Assembly: GCF_027706745.1 (NCBI RefSeq) | Contig: NZ_JAQFWP010000008.1 | Location: forward strand, 1 to 64,000 | Source: Nocardiopsis suaedae | GTDB taxonomy: Bacteria > Actinomycetota > Actinomycetes > Streptosporangiales > Streptosporangiaceae | Direction: 5' to 3' | Length of the DNA: 64,000 nt | Part shown: piece after piece, positions 17,286-25,968 of the stretch | Position numbering within the stretch: the first letter of the stretch is position 1 | How the letters are laid out: each line of letters begins with the position of its first letter | Program-made: the position numbers and the translations under genes | Notes under the pieces: generated by a model | Databases searched by the model: none | What the model was told of the DNA's origin: nothing | What the model saw: only the letters and a program-made list of their open reading frames with translations

Positions 17286-19442
17286 TCAGCCGGGGGCGGC
17301 CCCGGCGGTGGCGGCGGCCCCGGCTGCGGCCTCCGGGGCGGGTGCGGGTTCGATGCGCACGGCGGCGACCTTGAACTCGGGCATCCGGCTGACCGGGTCC
17401 AGCGCGGGGTTGGTCAGGTCGTTGGCGGTCTGGGCGCCGCCGTAGTGGAAGGGCACGAACACCGTGTCGCGGCGGGCCGAGGCCTCCAGGCGCACCCGGG
17501 CGCGCATGGTGCCGCGGCGCCCGGTCAAAAGCGCCCACTCCCCCGCGGCCAGACCGTGCCGGGCGGCGGTGTCGGGGTGGACCTCCACCCACGCGGCCGG
17601 GGCCGCCTGCGCCAGCTCGCCGATGCGCCGGGTCTGGGCGCCGGACTGGTAGTGGCCCATGGTGCGGCCGGTGGTCACCACCAGGGGGTAGTCGGTGTCG
17701 GTGGCCTCGTCGGCCGGGGTGTGGCCCACCGGGTGGAAGCGGGCGCGCCCGTCGGGGTGGGCGAAGCCGTCCAGGAACAGGCGGGGTGTGGAGGAGGCGG
17801 GGCCGGGGGCGGGCCAGTGCACCTCCTCTCCGGCCTCGATGCGCTCGGGGGCGGCGCCGGAGTAGTCGGCCGCCCCTCCGGCGCTGGCCCGGCCCAGCTC
17901 GGCCAGGACGGTGTCCGCCTCGGCGGGGAACCGGGCGGGGTCCTGGCCGAGCCGGGCGGCCAGGTCGGCCAGGACCTGCAGGTCGGTGCGCACCCCGGGC
18001 GGGGGGTCCATGGCGCGGCGGCGCCGCAGCAGGCGGCCCTCCAGGTTGGTCATGGTGCCCTCCTCCTCGGCCCACTGGGCCACCGGCAGCACCACGTCGG
18101 CGCGCTCGGCGGTCTCCGACATGACGAAGTCGGCGACCACCAGCAGGTCCAGGGAGCCCAGCCGGTCGCGCACGCGCGAGGCGTGGGGGGCCGAGACGGC
18201 GGGGTTGGAGCCGAACACCAGCATGGCCTTGGGGCCCGCGCCGGTTCCCAGGGACTCCAGCAGTTCGAAGGCGCTCACCCCGGCGCCGGGGATCTCCTGG
18301 GCGTCCACGCCCCACACGGCGGCGACGTGCTCGCGGGCGGCCTGGTCGGTGATGGAGCGGTATCCGGGGAGCTGGTCGGCCTTCTGGCCGTGTTCGCGTC
18401 CGCCCTGGCCGTTGCCCTGCCCGGTCAGACAGCCCCACCCCGACCCGTCGCGGCCGGGCAGCCCCAGGGCCAGGGCCAGGTTGATCCAGGCCGAGGCCGA
18501 GTCGGTGCCCTTGGCGTGCTGCTCGGTGCCGCGGCCGGTGAGCACGTAGGCGCCCTGCCCGCGGGCGGCGTCGCCCAGCAGCCGGACGGCGGCGCGGATC
18601 TGACCGGCGGGCACGCCGGTCTCCAGTTCGCAGCGCTCGGGCCACCAGGCGGCGGCGCGGCGCCAGGCGGCCTCGAAGCCGGTGGTGCGCTCGGCGATGT
18701 AGCCGTCGTCGAGGAGGCCCTCCAGTTTGGCGGCGTGCAGCAGCCCCAGGGCCAGCGCGGTGTCGGTGCCGGGACGGGGCGCCAGGTGCAGGCCCCCGCC
18801 CTCCAGGGCGACGCGGGCGGTGGCGGTGCGGCGCGGGTCGACCACGACCAGGGCGGGCGCCGTCAGGTGGCCCATCAGCGGGGGCATGGTCTCGGCGGGG
18901 TTGGCCCCGGCCAGCAGGACGGCCCCGGCCCCGCCCAGGTCGGTGACGGGGAAGGGAAGGCCGCGGTCCAGGCCGAAGGCGCGGCGGGAGGCCGCGGCGG
19001 CCGAGGACATGCAGAACCGGCCGTTGTAGTCGATCATCCGGGTGCCCAGCGCCAGGCGGGCGAACTTGCCCAGCAGGTAGGACTTCTCGTTGGTCAGCCC
19101 GCCCGAGCCGAACACCGCCACCGCGTCGGGGCCGTGCTCGGCCCGCAGGGCGCGCACGCGGTCGGCGACCAGGTCCAGGGCCTGGTCCCAGGTGGCCTCG
19201 GTGAGCTCGCCGCCGCGGCGCACCAGCGGGGTGGTCAGCCGCTCGGAGGAGGAGAGCAGTTCGGCGGCGGTCCAGCCCTTGCGGCACAGCCCGCCCCGGT
19301 TGACCGGGAAGTCGCGGGGGCGGGTGGCCCACCCCCCGCCGTCGGCGGGCTCGACGTACATCGCGCACTGCAGGGCGCAGTAGGGGCAGTGGGTGGCGGT
19401 ACCGGCCTGCGGTGCCGGGCCCGCGGCTTCGGCGGGGTTCAC
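17286..19442 (-). CDS. nasA: Assimilatory nitrate reductase catalytic subunit
   Basis: 718 residues of the molybdopterin oxidoreductase superfamily. The N-terminal 4Fe-4S motif is Cys19, 22, 26 and 53 (HCPYCALQC, then GGLCRKGW). The central part has Mo-bis-MGD motifs such as CLTGQGNGQGGREHG and FGSNPAVS, and the C-terminal dinucleotide-binding domain ends the chain. No Tat signal is visible, so the enzyme is cytosolic and assimilatory rather than periplasmic. It reduces nitrate to nitrite for NirBD. Its GTG start overlaps the stop of narK (GTGA), so transporter and reductase are translationally coupled. Confidence 0.92.
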   Translation of the reverse strand: MNPAEAAGPAPQAGTATHCPYCALQCAMYVEPADGGGWATRPRDFPVNRGGLCRKGWTAAELLSSSERLTTPLVRRGGELTEATWDQALDLVADRVRALRAEHGPDAVAVFGSGGLTNEKSYLLGKFARLALGTRMIDYNGRFCMSSAAAASRRAFGLDRGLPFPVTDLGGAGAVLLAGANPAETMPPLMGHLTAPALVVVDPRRTATARVALEGGGLHLAPRPGTDTALALGLLHAAKLEGLLDDGYIAERTTGFEAAWRRAAAWWPERCELETGVPAGQIRAAVRLLGDAARGQGAYVLTGRGTEQHAKGTDSASAWINLALALGLPGRDGSGWGCLTGQGNGQGGREHGQKADQLPGYRSITDQAAREHVAAVWGVDAQEIPGAGVSAFELLESLGTGAGPKAMLVFGSNPAVSAPHASRVRDRLGSLDLLVVADFVMSETAERADVVLPVAQWAEEEGTMTNLEGRLLRRRRAMDPPPGVRTDLQVLADLAARLGQDPARFPAEADTVLAELGRASAGGAADYSGAAPERIEAGEEVHWPAPGPASSTPRLFLDGFAHPDGRARFHPVGHTPADEATDTDYPLVVTTGRTMGHYQSGAQTRRIGELAQAAPAAWVEVHPDTAARHGLAAGEWALLTGRRGTMRARVRLEASARRDTVFVPFHYGGAQTANDLTNPALDPVSRMPEFKVAAVRIEPAPAPEAAAGAAATAGAAPG

Positions 19443-20827
19443 CGGGCCACCTCCGCGTCGGCGGCCCCCGAGGAGGCGGCGGCGCGCGCCGCGGTGGGGC
19501 GGCGCAGGTAGACGGCCCAGGTGATGCCCAGGCACACCAGGTAGTAGGCCAGGAAGGCGGTGTAGGCGGGCACCGCTCCCCCGGTGGCGTCGAAGGACTG
19601 GCGGAAGACGAGGTTGATGCCGACCCCGCCCAGGGCGCCCACGGCGCCCACCAGGCCCAGGGCGGCCCCCGAGACGCGGCGGAAGTGCTCCTCGGCGGCG
19701 CGCCGGTCGGCCCCGGCCGAGGCGCGTCCGGCGGCGCGGGCGGCGTAGATCGCCGGGATCATCTTGTAGGTGGAGCCGTTGCCGATGCCGGTGAGCACGA
19801 ACAGCACGATGAAGGCGCCGGTGAACACCATCAGGGAGCCCGAGGCGGAGGCGGCGATGATCAGGCCGGTTCCGGCGGCCATGGCGGCGAAGTTGAACAG
19901 GGTGACGCGGGCGCCGCCGAACCGGTCGGCCAGCAGCCCGCCCACGGGGCGGATGAGCGAGCCGATGAGCGGGCCGATGAAGGTGACCGCGGCGGCCTCC
20001 AGGGGGGTGCGGCCGAACTGGTTCTGCAGCAGCAGCCCGAAGGCGAAGGAGTAGCCGATGAAGGAGCCGAAGGTGCCGATGTACAGCAGCGACATGATCC
20101 AGAAGTCGCGGTCCTTGGCGGCGGCGACCTGGGCGCCGGCGTCAGCGCGGGCGTTGCCCAGGTTGTCCATCCTGCGGGCCGAGACGAAGGCGGCCACCAG
20201 CAGCAGGGGGATGTAGGCCGCGGCCAGCAGCCATCCCCCGGCCACGCCGACGGCGGCGATCACGGCCAGCCCGGCCAGCTGCACCACGGCCACGCCGACG
20301 TTGCCGCCGCCGGCGTTGATGCCCAGGGCCAGGCCCTTCTCCCGCTCGGGGAAGAAGGCGTTGATGTTGGCCATGGAGGAGGAGAAGTTGCCGCCGCCGA
20401 CCCCGGCGGTGGCGGCGAGCAGGGCGAACAGCCAGAAGGGGGTGCCGGGGCTCTGGATGAGCACGACGGCCAGGCCGGTGGGCACCAGCAGGGTCAGCAC
20501 CGACACCACGGTCCAGTTGCGCCCGCCCAGCATCGGCACGGCCAGGGTGTAGGGCACCCGCAGCACCGCCCCGACCAGGGAGACCAGGGAGACGAGCAGG
20601 AACTTCTGGGCGGGGGTGAAGTCGAACCCGGTCTCGGGGACCATGAACAGGGTCAGCACCGACCACAGGCTCCAGACGCAGAAGCCCAGGTGCTCGGCGA
20701 AGACCGAGGCCCACAGGTTGCGGCGGGCGATACGGCGGCCGTCGGCCTCCCAGAATCGGCGGTCCTCGGGGTCCCAGTGGGCGATCCAGCGCCCGCCGGG
20801 GCGGTGTGCGGTGTCTCGGCTCGTCAC
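19439..20827 (-). CDS. narK: Nitrate/nitrite transporter, MFS
   Basis: A 462-residue NarK-family carrier with about 12 hydrophobic segments. Both nitrate signatures are present: GGGNFSSSMANINAFFP in the first half and GIGNGSTYKMIP in the second. A short basic N-terminal cytosolic tail precedes helix 1. The GTG at 20827 follows GGAAGG. It is the first gene of the nitrate operon, overlapping nasA by 4 bp, and a GlnR-like box lies about 85 bp upstream. Confidence 0.93.
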   Translation of the reverse strand: MTSRDTAHRPGGRWIAHWDPEDRRFWEADGRRIARRNLWASVFAEHLGFCVWSLWSVLTLFMVPETGFDFTPAQKFLLVSLVSLVGAVLRVPYTLAVPMLGGRNWTVVSVLTLLVPTGLAVVLIQSPGTPFWLFALLAATAGVGGGNFSSSMANINAFFPEREKGLALGINAGGGNVGVAVVQLAGLAVIAAVGVAGGWLLAAAYIPLLLVAAFVSARRMDNLGNARADAGAQVAAAKDRDFWIMSLLYIGTFGSFIGYSFAFGLLLQNQFGRTPLEAAAVTFIGPLIGSLIRPVGGLLADRFGGARVTLFNFAAMAAGTGLIIAASASGSLMVFTGAFIVLFVLTGIGNGSTYKMIPAIYAARAAGRASAGADRRAAEEHFRRVSGAALGLVGAVGALGGVGINLVFRQSFDATGGAVPAYTAFLAYYLVCLGITWAVYLRRPTAARAAASSGAADAEVAR

Positions 20828-20910
20828 GGCGCTGCCTTCCGGTCGGTCTCGGCCATCGTCGGGTTCGCCGTCGACGCTAGAAAGCCGCCGTTGCCGGGAC
20901 ATGTCATGTC

Positions 20911-20926
20911 GTAACGCAGGGGAAAC
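20911..20926. promoter_or_regulatory. GlnR-like box upstream of narK
   Basis: The plus strand reads GTAAC, six bases, GAAAC, a complete a-site/b-site pair of the GlnR consensus. It is centred about 92 bp upstream of the narK start, the same distance as the box in front of nirB. This makes the nas operon a likely GlnR target. Confidence 0.65.
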
Positions 20927-20977
20927 AGGGATCTCACCGCCGGGTGGCGGCGCTGGTGAGGGCGGGGGTGCCCGCCC

Positions 20978-21520
20978 TCACCGGCAGGGGTGGGCGCCGG
21001 GTGCCCGGCGGCGCCAGATCCGCTCCCCCTGCTGGTGTTCGGCGGTGGGGGCCATGCCGCACGAGCGGGCCACGCGCTCGGAGGGCAGGTGGCCGGGGGC
21101 GATGGCGGCGGTGAGGCATCTCACGCCGTTGCGGGCCGGCCAGTCGGCCATGGCGCGGGCGGCCTCGGAGGCCAGGCCGCGTCCCTGCCAGGGGGTGCCC
21201 ACCACCCAGGCCAGGGCGGCCGAGGGGTGGTCGTGGCCGGGGGCGGCCGCGTCGGGTGCGGTGCGCACGGTGGCCTGGACCGTTCCCGCGGGTTCGGGGG
21301 CGGTGATGATCCAGTTGAGCCAGGCCTCGTTCGGGTCGGGCGGCCCGGCGAGCATGGCGGTGTAGCGGCGGCGCAGGTCGGCCCGGGTGGGAGGGGCGCC
21401 GCCGATGCGGGTGTAGAGGGCGGGGTCGGCCAGGACGGCGGCCATGGGTTCGGCATGGCCGGTGCGCAGCGGCTCAAGGAGCAGCCGCCGGGCGGCGATG
21501 GGTTCGGCGCGAAGGGTCAT
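20978..21520 (-). CDS. GNAT N-acetyltransferase
   Basis: A 180-residue acetyltransferase of the RimJ/RimL-like type (RRLLLEPLRTGHAEPM at the start). The acetyl-CoA pyrophosphate motif is PWQGRGLASEAA near 113-124. The acceptor is unknown. No strong ribosome site is seen; ATG at 21520 was preferred over a GTG two codons earlier. It lies upstream of narK on the same strand, but the 150-bp gap with the GlnR box suggests separate expression. Confidence 0.8.
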   Translation of the reverse strand: MTLRAEPIAARRLLLEPLRTGHAEPMAAVLADPALYTRIGGAPPTRADLRRRYTAMLAGPPDPNEAWLNWIITAPEPAGTVQATVRTAPDAAAPGHDHPSAALAWVVGTPWQGRGLASEAARAMADWPARNGVRCLTAAIAPGHLPSERVARSCGMAPTAEHQQGERIWRRRAPGAHPCR

Positions 21521-21733
21521 GGCCACTGAGCATCGGGGTGCCGCCCGGCGGCGGCAAGGGGCCGTCAGCGCGTCCGCGTCACGGGCGTTGCCGGTGGTGG
21601 GGTCCAGGATCGGCTGAATGCCCTGCCCGCGCAGGCGCCCCTGTCCAGCCTGGCTCCCTATCGCCGATGCGGCCGCCGAGTACGGTGCGCGGCGGGAGGC
21701 GGAGGAACGCGAGGACGCCCCGGAGTCCGGTCG

Positions 21734-22369
21734 CTAGACGAACCTGAGCACGTTCAGAGGGGCCAGGTCCGGGACCGGGGGCAGGGGGCCGTTGCCCGGG
21801 GCCGCCTCGAAGGAGCGGACCACCAGCGCGGCGAAGCGCCGGGCCGCCGCCGCGCGGGCGGGGGCCGAGGGGGCGTCCACCCCGCGCAGGGCCATGAGCA
21901 CCAGGAACAGGTCCTCCACCGCGAAGTCGCGGCGCAGCCGTCCGACGGCCTTGGCGCGGCGCGCCAGTTCGGCGACGGCCTTGAGCGCGTGCGTGCGCTC
22001 GGCGGCGAAGTCCACGGAGTCGGGGTAGGTCGCCAGGAACGCGTCGGTGAAGCCCCGGTCGCGGGCGTGCATCTCGAAGATGCGCTCGATCAGCAGGCGG
22101 AACCCGTGCCAGGCGTCGGGGTCGGCGCGCGCCTGGTCGAGGTGGGCGCGGCACAGGCGGGCCTGTTCGGCGAAGGCCTCGGCGGCCAGGTCCTGCTTGG
22201 TCGGGAAGCGCCGGTAGAGCGTGGCGGGGCTGACCCCGGCGCGTCGGGCCACCGCGCGCATGGGCACGTCCAGTCCTTCGGCGGCGAACAGCGTGCGGGC
22301 CGCCGCGAGGATCCGTTCGCGGTTGTCCCGGGCGTCGGAGCGCAGGTTGTGAGGCAAACGGTCGGTCAC
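21734..22369 (-). CDS. TetR family repressor
   Basis: A 211-residue regulator. The N-terminal helix-turn-helix is at about 15-60 (ILAAARTLFAAEGL, then RRAGVSPATLYRRFPTKQDL), followed by a ligand-binding helical domain. The GTG at 22369 lies immediately before the HTH. It is divergent from the quinone-oxidoreductase-like gene at 22499, and an inverted repeat over its own start region is the probable operator, so it most likely represses itself and that neighbour. Confidence 0.88.
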   Translation of the reverse strand: MTDRLPHNLRSDARDNRERILAAARTLFAAEGLDVPMRAVARRAGVSPATLYRRFPTKQDLAAEAFAEQARLCRAHLDQARADPDAWHGFRLLIERIFEMHARDRGFTDAFLATYPDSVDFAAERTHALKAVAELARRAKAVGRLRRDFAVEDLFLVLMALRGVDAPSAPARAAAARRFAALVVRSFEAAPGNGPLPPVPDLAPLNVLRFV

Positions 22370-22386
22370 CTGCCTCACTTTAGGCA
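22349..22386. promoter_or_regulatory. Probable TetR operator
   Basis: GTGAGGCA at 22349-22356 and TGCCTCAC at 22371-22378 are perfect inverted repeats, and TGCCT/AGGCA at 22371-22386 form a second, nested palindrome. Both lie over the start of the TetR gene, in front of the divergent oxidoreductase. Confidence 0.5.
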
Positions 22387-22498
22387 AGTGGACGGGGGCG
22401 TCCGCATAGCGTCCGCAGGGGCGGAGGCGCGGGTGCCGTGAGGTGCGGGCCGGGCGGGTCTTCGCGTGCACGCATTTCCCACGGTGAGGAGACGATTC

Positions 22499-23458
22499 AT
22501 GCGAGCGGTCGTGATCGAGCGGTTCGGGAGCCCCGACGGTGTGGCGGTCGTGGACCTGCCCGACCCGGCCCCGGGGCCGGGGCAGGTGGTGGTCGACGTC
22601 GAGGCCGTGGGGCTGGGCGGCGTCGACGCGCTGATCCTGGGCGGGGGCCTGTCCGCGGCCTACGGCTTCGCCGAGGGCCACGTGCCCGGGGGCGAGGTGG
22701 CGGGCACGGTGGCGGCGGTCGGTGAGGGGGGCGACGCCTCGCTGGTCGGCCGCCGGGTGTGGGCGCCCACCGGGACGGGCGGCGGGTGCGCCGAGCGGGT
22801 GAGCGCCCCGGCAGAGGAGGCCGTGCCGCTGCCGCCGGGGCTGTCAGGGGCCGGTGCGGTCACGCTGGGCGGGCCGGGGGCGGTGGCCCGCTTCGGGCTG
22901 GCCCGTGCGGGCCTGGCCCCCGGCGCGTCGGTGCTGGTGCGCGGCGCGTCCGGGAGCATCGGGATCGCGGCGGTGCAGCTCGCGGTGCGGGCCGGTGCGG
23001 AGGCGGTGGCGGTCACCGCCTCCTCGCCCGAGCGGGGCGACCGGCTGCGCGGGCTCGGTGCGACCCATGTGCTGGACCGTGCCGGGGGCGGCGCCGGACC
23101 GCAGGGCTTCGACGCGGTCCTGGACGTTGCGGCCGGTCCGGACCTGCCGGGGTTCCTGGGGCGGCTCAACCCGAACGGGATCCTGGTGGCGGTGGGCATC
23201 ATGGCGGGCATGCCGCCCGCGGACTTCGGCGCGGTGCTGCTGGAGGGGTTCCGCCGGTCGCTCACGTTCGCGACGTTGAGCACCGACACCGTGCCCGTGG
23301 CCGAGCGCAACCGGGTCCGCGCCGCCCAGTTCGCCGACGCGGCCCGGGGCGGGCTGCGCACGGTGGTGCACGAGGTGATGGCGCTGGACCGGGCGGCGTC
23401 GGCGTTTCGCCGGATGGCCGACGGGGAGGTGTTCGGCCGCATCGTGCTGGAGCCGTAG
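22499..23458 (+). CDS. NADP-dependent quinone oxidoreductase-like MDR protein
   Basis: A 319-residue medium-chain dehydrogenase/reductase without the structural zinc loop, as in quinone oxidoreductases. The N-terminal GroES-like half is followed by a Rossmann half with GASGSIGIAAVQLA near 155-168. It probably reduces a quinone or enone with NADPH. The ATG at 22499 has GAGGAG upstream. It is divergent from a TetR gene that probably senses its substrate. Confidence 0.87.
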   Translation: MRAVVIERFGSPDGVAVVDLPDPAPGPGQVVVDVEAVGLGGVDALILGGGLSAAYGFAEGHVPGGEVAGTVAAVGEGGDASLVGRRVWAPTGTGGGCAERVSAPAEEAVPLPPGLSGAGAVTLGGPGAVARFGLARAGLAPGASVLVRGASGSIGIAAVQLAVRAGAEAVAVTASSPERGDRLRGLGATHVLDRAGGGAGPQGFDAVLDVAAGPDLPGFLGRLNPNGILVAVGIMAGMPPADFGAVLLEGFRRSLTFATLSTDTVPVAERNRVRAAQFADAARGGLRTVVHEVMALDRAASAFRRMADGEVFGRIVLEP

Positions 23459-24080
23459 CCGCCGGGGGCGGGGCGTCCCCTCGGCTTCCGGCGCATCCTC
23501 CTGTGACGCCGTGTCGTGGGTGCTCCTTGTCGATCGTCATGGAGGACCGGTGACGCGGACCACTGCCCGTAACCCCGAGGCGGTGGGCGATGGTGGCGGC
23601 ATATCCTTCACAGCCGCCGCCGGCGCCTTGACGCGCTCGACCCCGGCCTCAGAACGCGTCCTCGCCCCCCGGCCTGGCCCGCGGCATGGTGCTGCTGCTG
23701 ATCGTCCCGGCCCATGTGCCGTGGTCCCTCTACAAGCACGGGACCCGTCCCCGGCGGGAGGACTACGACCGCCGCACCGCCTACCTCCTCGACAGCATCC
23801 GCGCACAGGGGGCCGAACCCGGCCGGTCGTGACGGCGCCACGAGCAGGGGGCTCCCGCCCTACGGCCGCCCCGACCTCTTCCGGCCAGTGCGCACACGGC
23901 ACCACCGGGCGCGACGCCCCCCCGCACACCCGGGCCGCGGAGCCGTTCGACCCCCTGCCGCCGTCGCGCCGCCGTGCGCCCACTGTTGTGCGCCCGACCC
24001 CCGGCGGGAGGGGCGGTCATCGGCCGAGAGGACGTGGCCGCGGCCCGTCTAGAAGAAGGCCCGTCTAGAAGAAGGCCCGT
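23459..24080. other. Intergenic with a gene remnant and a short tandem array
   Basis: No intact gene is visible. The stretch contains a 48-codon membrane-protein-like fragment (23686-23832) and a 16-bp triplication at its right end. The rest reads as arginine/proline-rich nonsense in all frames. Confidence 0.5.
23686..23832 (+). pseudogene. DUF418-like membrane protein remnant
   Basis: A 48-residue frame begins MVLLLIVPAHVPWSLY and ends in a charged helix. With the preceding codons (LARG) it resembles the first transmembrane helix of DUF418-type proteins, which are normally about 400 residues. A TGA lies 19 codons upstream in frame and nothing recognisable follows, so it looks like a decayed fragment. 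It could also be a genuine small membrane peptide. Confidence 0.3.
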
Positions 24081-24089
24081 CTAGAAGAA
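24042..24089. repeat. 16-bp tandem triplication spanning a stop codon
   Basis: Three exact copies of GGCCCGTCTAGAAGAA abut each other. On the minus strand the innermost copy supplies the last two codons (Phe-Phe) and the TAG stop of the APH-type gene; the other two follow downstream with their own in-register TTCTTCTAG. Slipped-strand duplication is the simplest origin. Confidence 0.9.
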
Positions 24090-24884
24090 CTCGTCCAGCA
24101 GGCGGTAGAACGCCAGGCGGCCGGGGTCGATGCGGTCGTCGCCGTAGTGGTGGGCGAACGCGCGGGCGAAGGCGGCCCCCCAGGCCGGGCCGCCCTCCAG
24201 CTCGCGCAGGGCCGGCGCCACGTCCAGGTGGCGGTCGGCCACCCCCAGGCGGCCGGGGTCGACCACGCCCGTCCACTCCAGGGTCGCCGGGTCGACCAGC
24301 ACGTTGTCCAAAGTCAGGTCCCCGTGGCAGACCACCCGGTCCGCCTCGGGCTCGGCGGGCACCGACCGCTCCAGCTCGGCCAGCGCCTCCCGCGGGCCCA
24401 GCCCCTGCCGCTCGTCGTCGAAGTCGGCGGGGTCCACCCGCTCCGCGCGCACGTTCTCCCGCGCCTGGGCGAGGGTGCGGTCCAGCCCGCGCGGGAACGG
24501 GCACCGTCCCGCCGGCAGGTCGTGCAGCCGCCGCGCGAGGCGGGCCACGGCCGCCACCACAGGGGCGCGCAGGTGCGCGGGCCAGTCCCCCGAGGCCGGG
24601 CGGCCGGGCACCTGCGCCGACACCAGCCACCCCGCCCCGGCGTCCTCGCCGCACTCCAGGGGTTCGGGGGCGGCCACGCCGGCGCCGATCAGCCAGCGGG
24701 CGCGCTCGGCCTCGGCGCGCAGCGCCGCGGGGTCCGCGCCGATCTTGACGTACAGCGTCGCGCGGCCGCGCCCCGTCAGGCGCCACACCCGGTCGCCGGA
24801 GTCCCCTTCGGCCACAGGGCTCCAGCGGTACAGCAGGTGGCGGCGGCGCAGACGGCGGCGGACGGTCTCGATCACCCGCGCCAC
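24081..24884 (-). CDS. APH(3')-like aminoglycoside/choline kinase-fold phosphotransferase
   Basis: 267 residues, the usual length of APH(3') enzymes. The nucleotide-binding lysine is in LYVKIG near residue 45; the catalytic loop VCHGDLTLDNVLVD is near 183-196, and the metal site DPGRLGVADRHLD follows. It would transfer phosphate from ATP to a hydroxyl of an aminoglycoside or a related substrate. GTG at 24884 is preferred, with a second GTG three codons on; neither has a strong ribosome site. The C-terminus ends EFF within the tandem repeat. Whether it confers resistance cannot be judged. Confidence 0.82.
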   Translation of the reverse strand: MARVIETVRRRLRRRHLLYRWSPVAEGDSGDRVWRLTGRGRATLYVKIGADPAALRAEAERARWLIGAGVAAPEPLECGEDAGAGWLVSAQVPGRPASGDWPAHLRAPVVAAVARLARRLHDLPAGRCPFPRGLDRTLAQARENVRAERVDPADFDDERQGLGPREALAELERSVPAEPEADRVVCHGDLTLDNVLVDPATLEWTGVVDPGRLGVADRHLDVAPALRELEGGPAWGAAFARAFAHHYGDDRIDPGRLAFYRLLDEFF

Positions 24885-25001
24885 GTTACCGGCCGCCGGA
24901 AAAAGGTCCCCTGCGCGCCGATGAGTTCCGCACGCGGCCCGGGTCTGAAGGGGTGAGAACGGCGCCCGGAGCGGGCGCCCCCCTCCGAAGGGAAACGGGC
25001 C

Positions 25002-25844
25002 ATGAACGCGACCCCCTCCACCGACACCTCCGCGGGCGGCCGTATCACCGCCAACGGCGTGGACATGTACTACGAGGTCCACGGGCAGGGCGAGCCGCTG
25101 GTGCTGCTGCACGGCGCCCTGGTGGGCATCGGGTCGTGCTTCGGGGCGCTCCTGCCCGAGCTGGCCCGGGACCGCCGCGTGATCGCCGTGGAGATGCAGG
25201 CGCACGGGCGCACGCCCGACGTCGACCGGCCGCTGCGGGTGGAGCACCTGGCCGAGGACGTCGCCGCGCTCGTCGAGGGCCTGGGGCTGGGCGAGGCGGA
25301 CGTGCTCGGCTACAGCCTGGGCGGGGCCGTGGCCTTCCAGCTCGCGCTGACCCGCCCCGAGCTGGTGCGCCGCCTGGTGCTGGTGTCGGTGTCCTTCCGC
25401 GCCGAGGGCATGTACCCCGAGGTGGCCGCGGGCATCGGCGAGCTGACGCCCCAGGACCTGGAGGGCACCCCCTTCCACGAGGAGTACGTTGCGGTGGCCC
25501 CCGACCCGGGCGGCTGGGCGGGGCTGGTCGAGCGCGTCAAGGAGATGGACGCGCCCGGCAACGCCCCCGAGTGGACGCCCGAGCAGGTGTCCTCGCTCGC
25601 CGCGCCGACGCTGCTGGTCGTGGGCGACTCCGACATCGTGCGCCCCGAGCACGCCGCCGCCATGTTCCGCCTGCTCGGCGGGGGCGTGCCCGGCGATCTG
25701 ACCGGGCTGCCCGCCGCGCGCCTGGCGGTGCTGCCCGGCACCACCCACATCGGCGTCATGGGGCGCGAGGAGTACCTGGCCCCCATGGTCGCCGAATTCC
25801 TGGCCGCGGGCGCCGACGCCGCCGAAGGGGCCGGACCCTCCTGA
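25002..25844 (+). CDS. Alpha/beta hydrolase
   Basis: A 280-residue alpha/beta-hydrolase-fold protein. The oxyanion region LLHGALVG is near 45, the nucleophile elbow GYSLGG near 104-109, the acid in VVGDSDIVRP near 205-210, and the histidine in GTTHIG near 247. It has no signal peptide. The ATG follows GAAGGGA. Another alpha/beta hydrolase follows 124 bp later on the same strand, probably in the same transcript. The substrate (ester, epoxide or C-C bond) is unknown. Confidence 0.85.
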   Translation: MNATPSTDTSAGGRITANGVDMYYEVHGQGEPLVLLHGALVGIGSCFGALLPELARDRRVIAVEMQAHGRTPDVDRPLRVEHLAEDVAALVEGLGLGEADVLGYSLGGAVAFQLALTRPELVRRLVLVSVSFRAEGMYPEVAAGIGELTPQDLEGTPFHEEYVAVAPDPGGWAGLVERVKEMDAPGNAPEWTPEQVSSLAAPTLLVVGDSDIVRPEHAAAMFRLLGGGVPGDLTGLPAARLAVLPGTTHIGVMGREEYLAPMVAEFLAAGADAAEGAGPS

Positions 25845-25968
25845 GGCCCCGCGGCCCCCCCGGGGCGCCGGCGGCGCCGCGGGTGCGGGCGTCCCCGCCG
25901 CCCGCACCGGCGCCGCACGGGTCGCGCCCCTCCCCTTTTTCGATACGAGAACCGACAGGAGAAGACCG

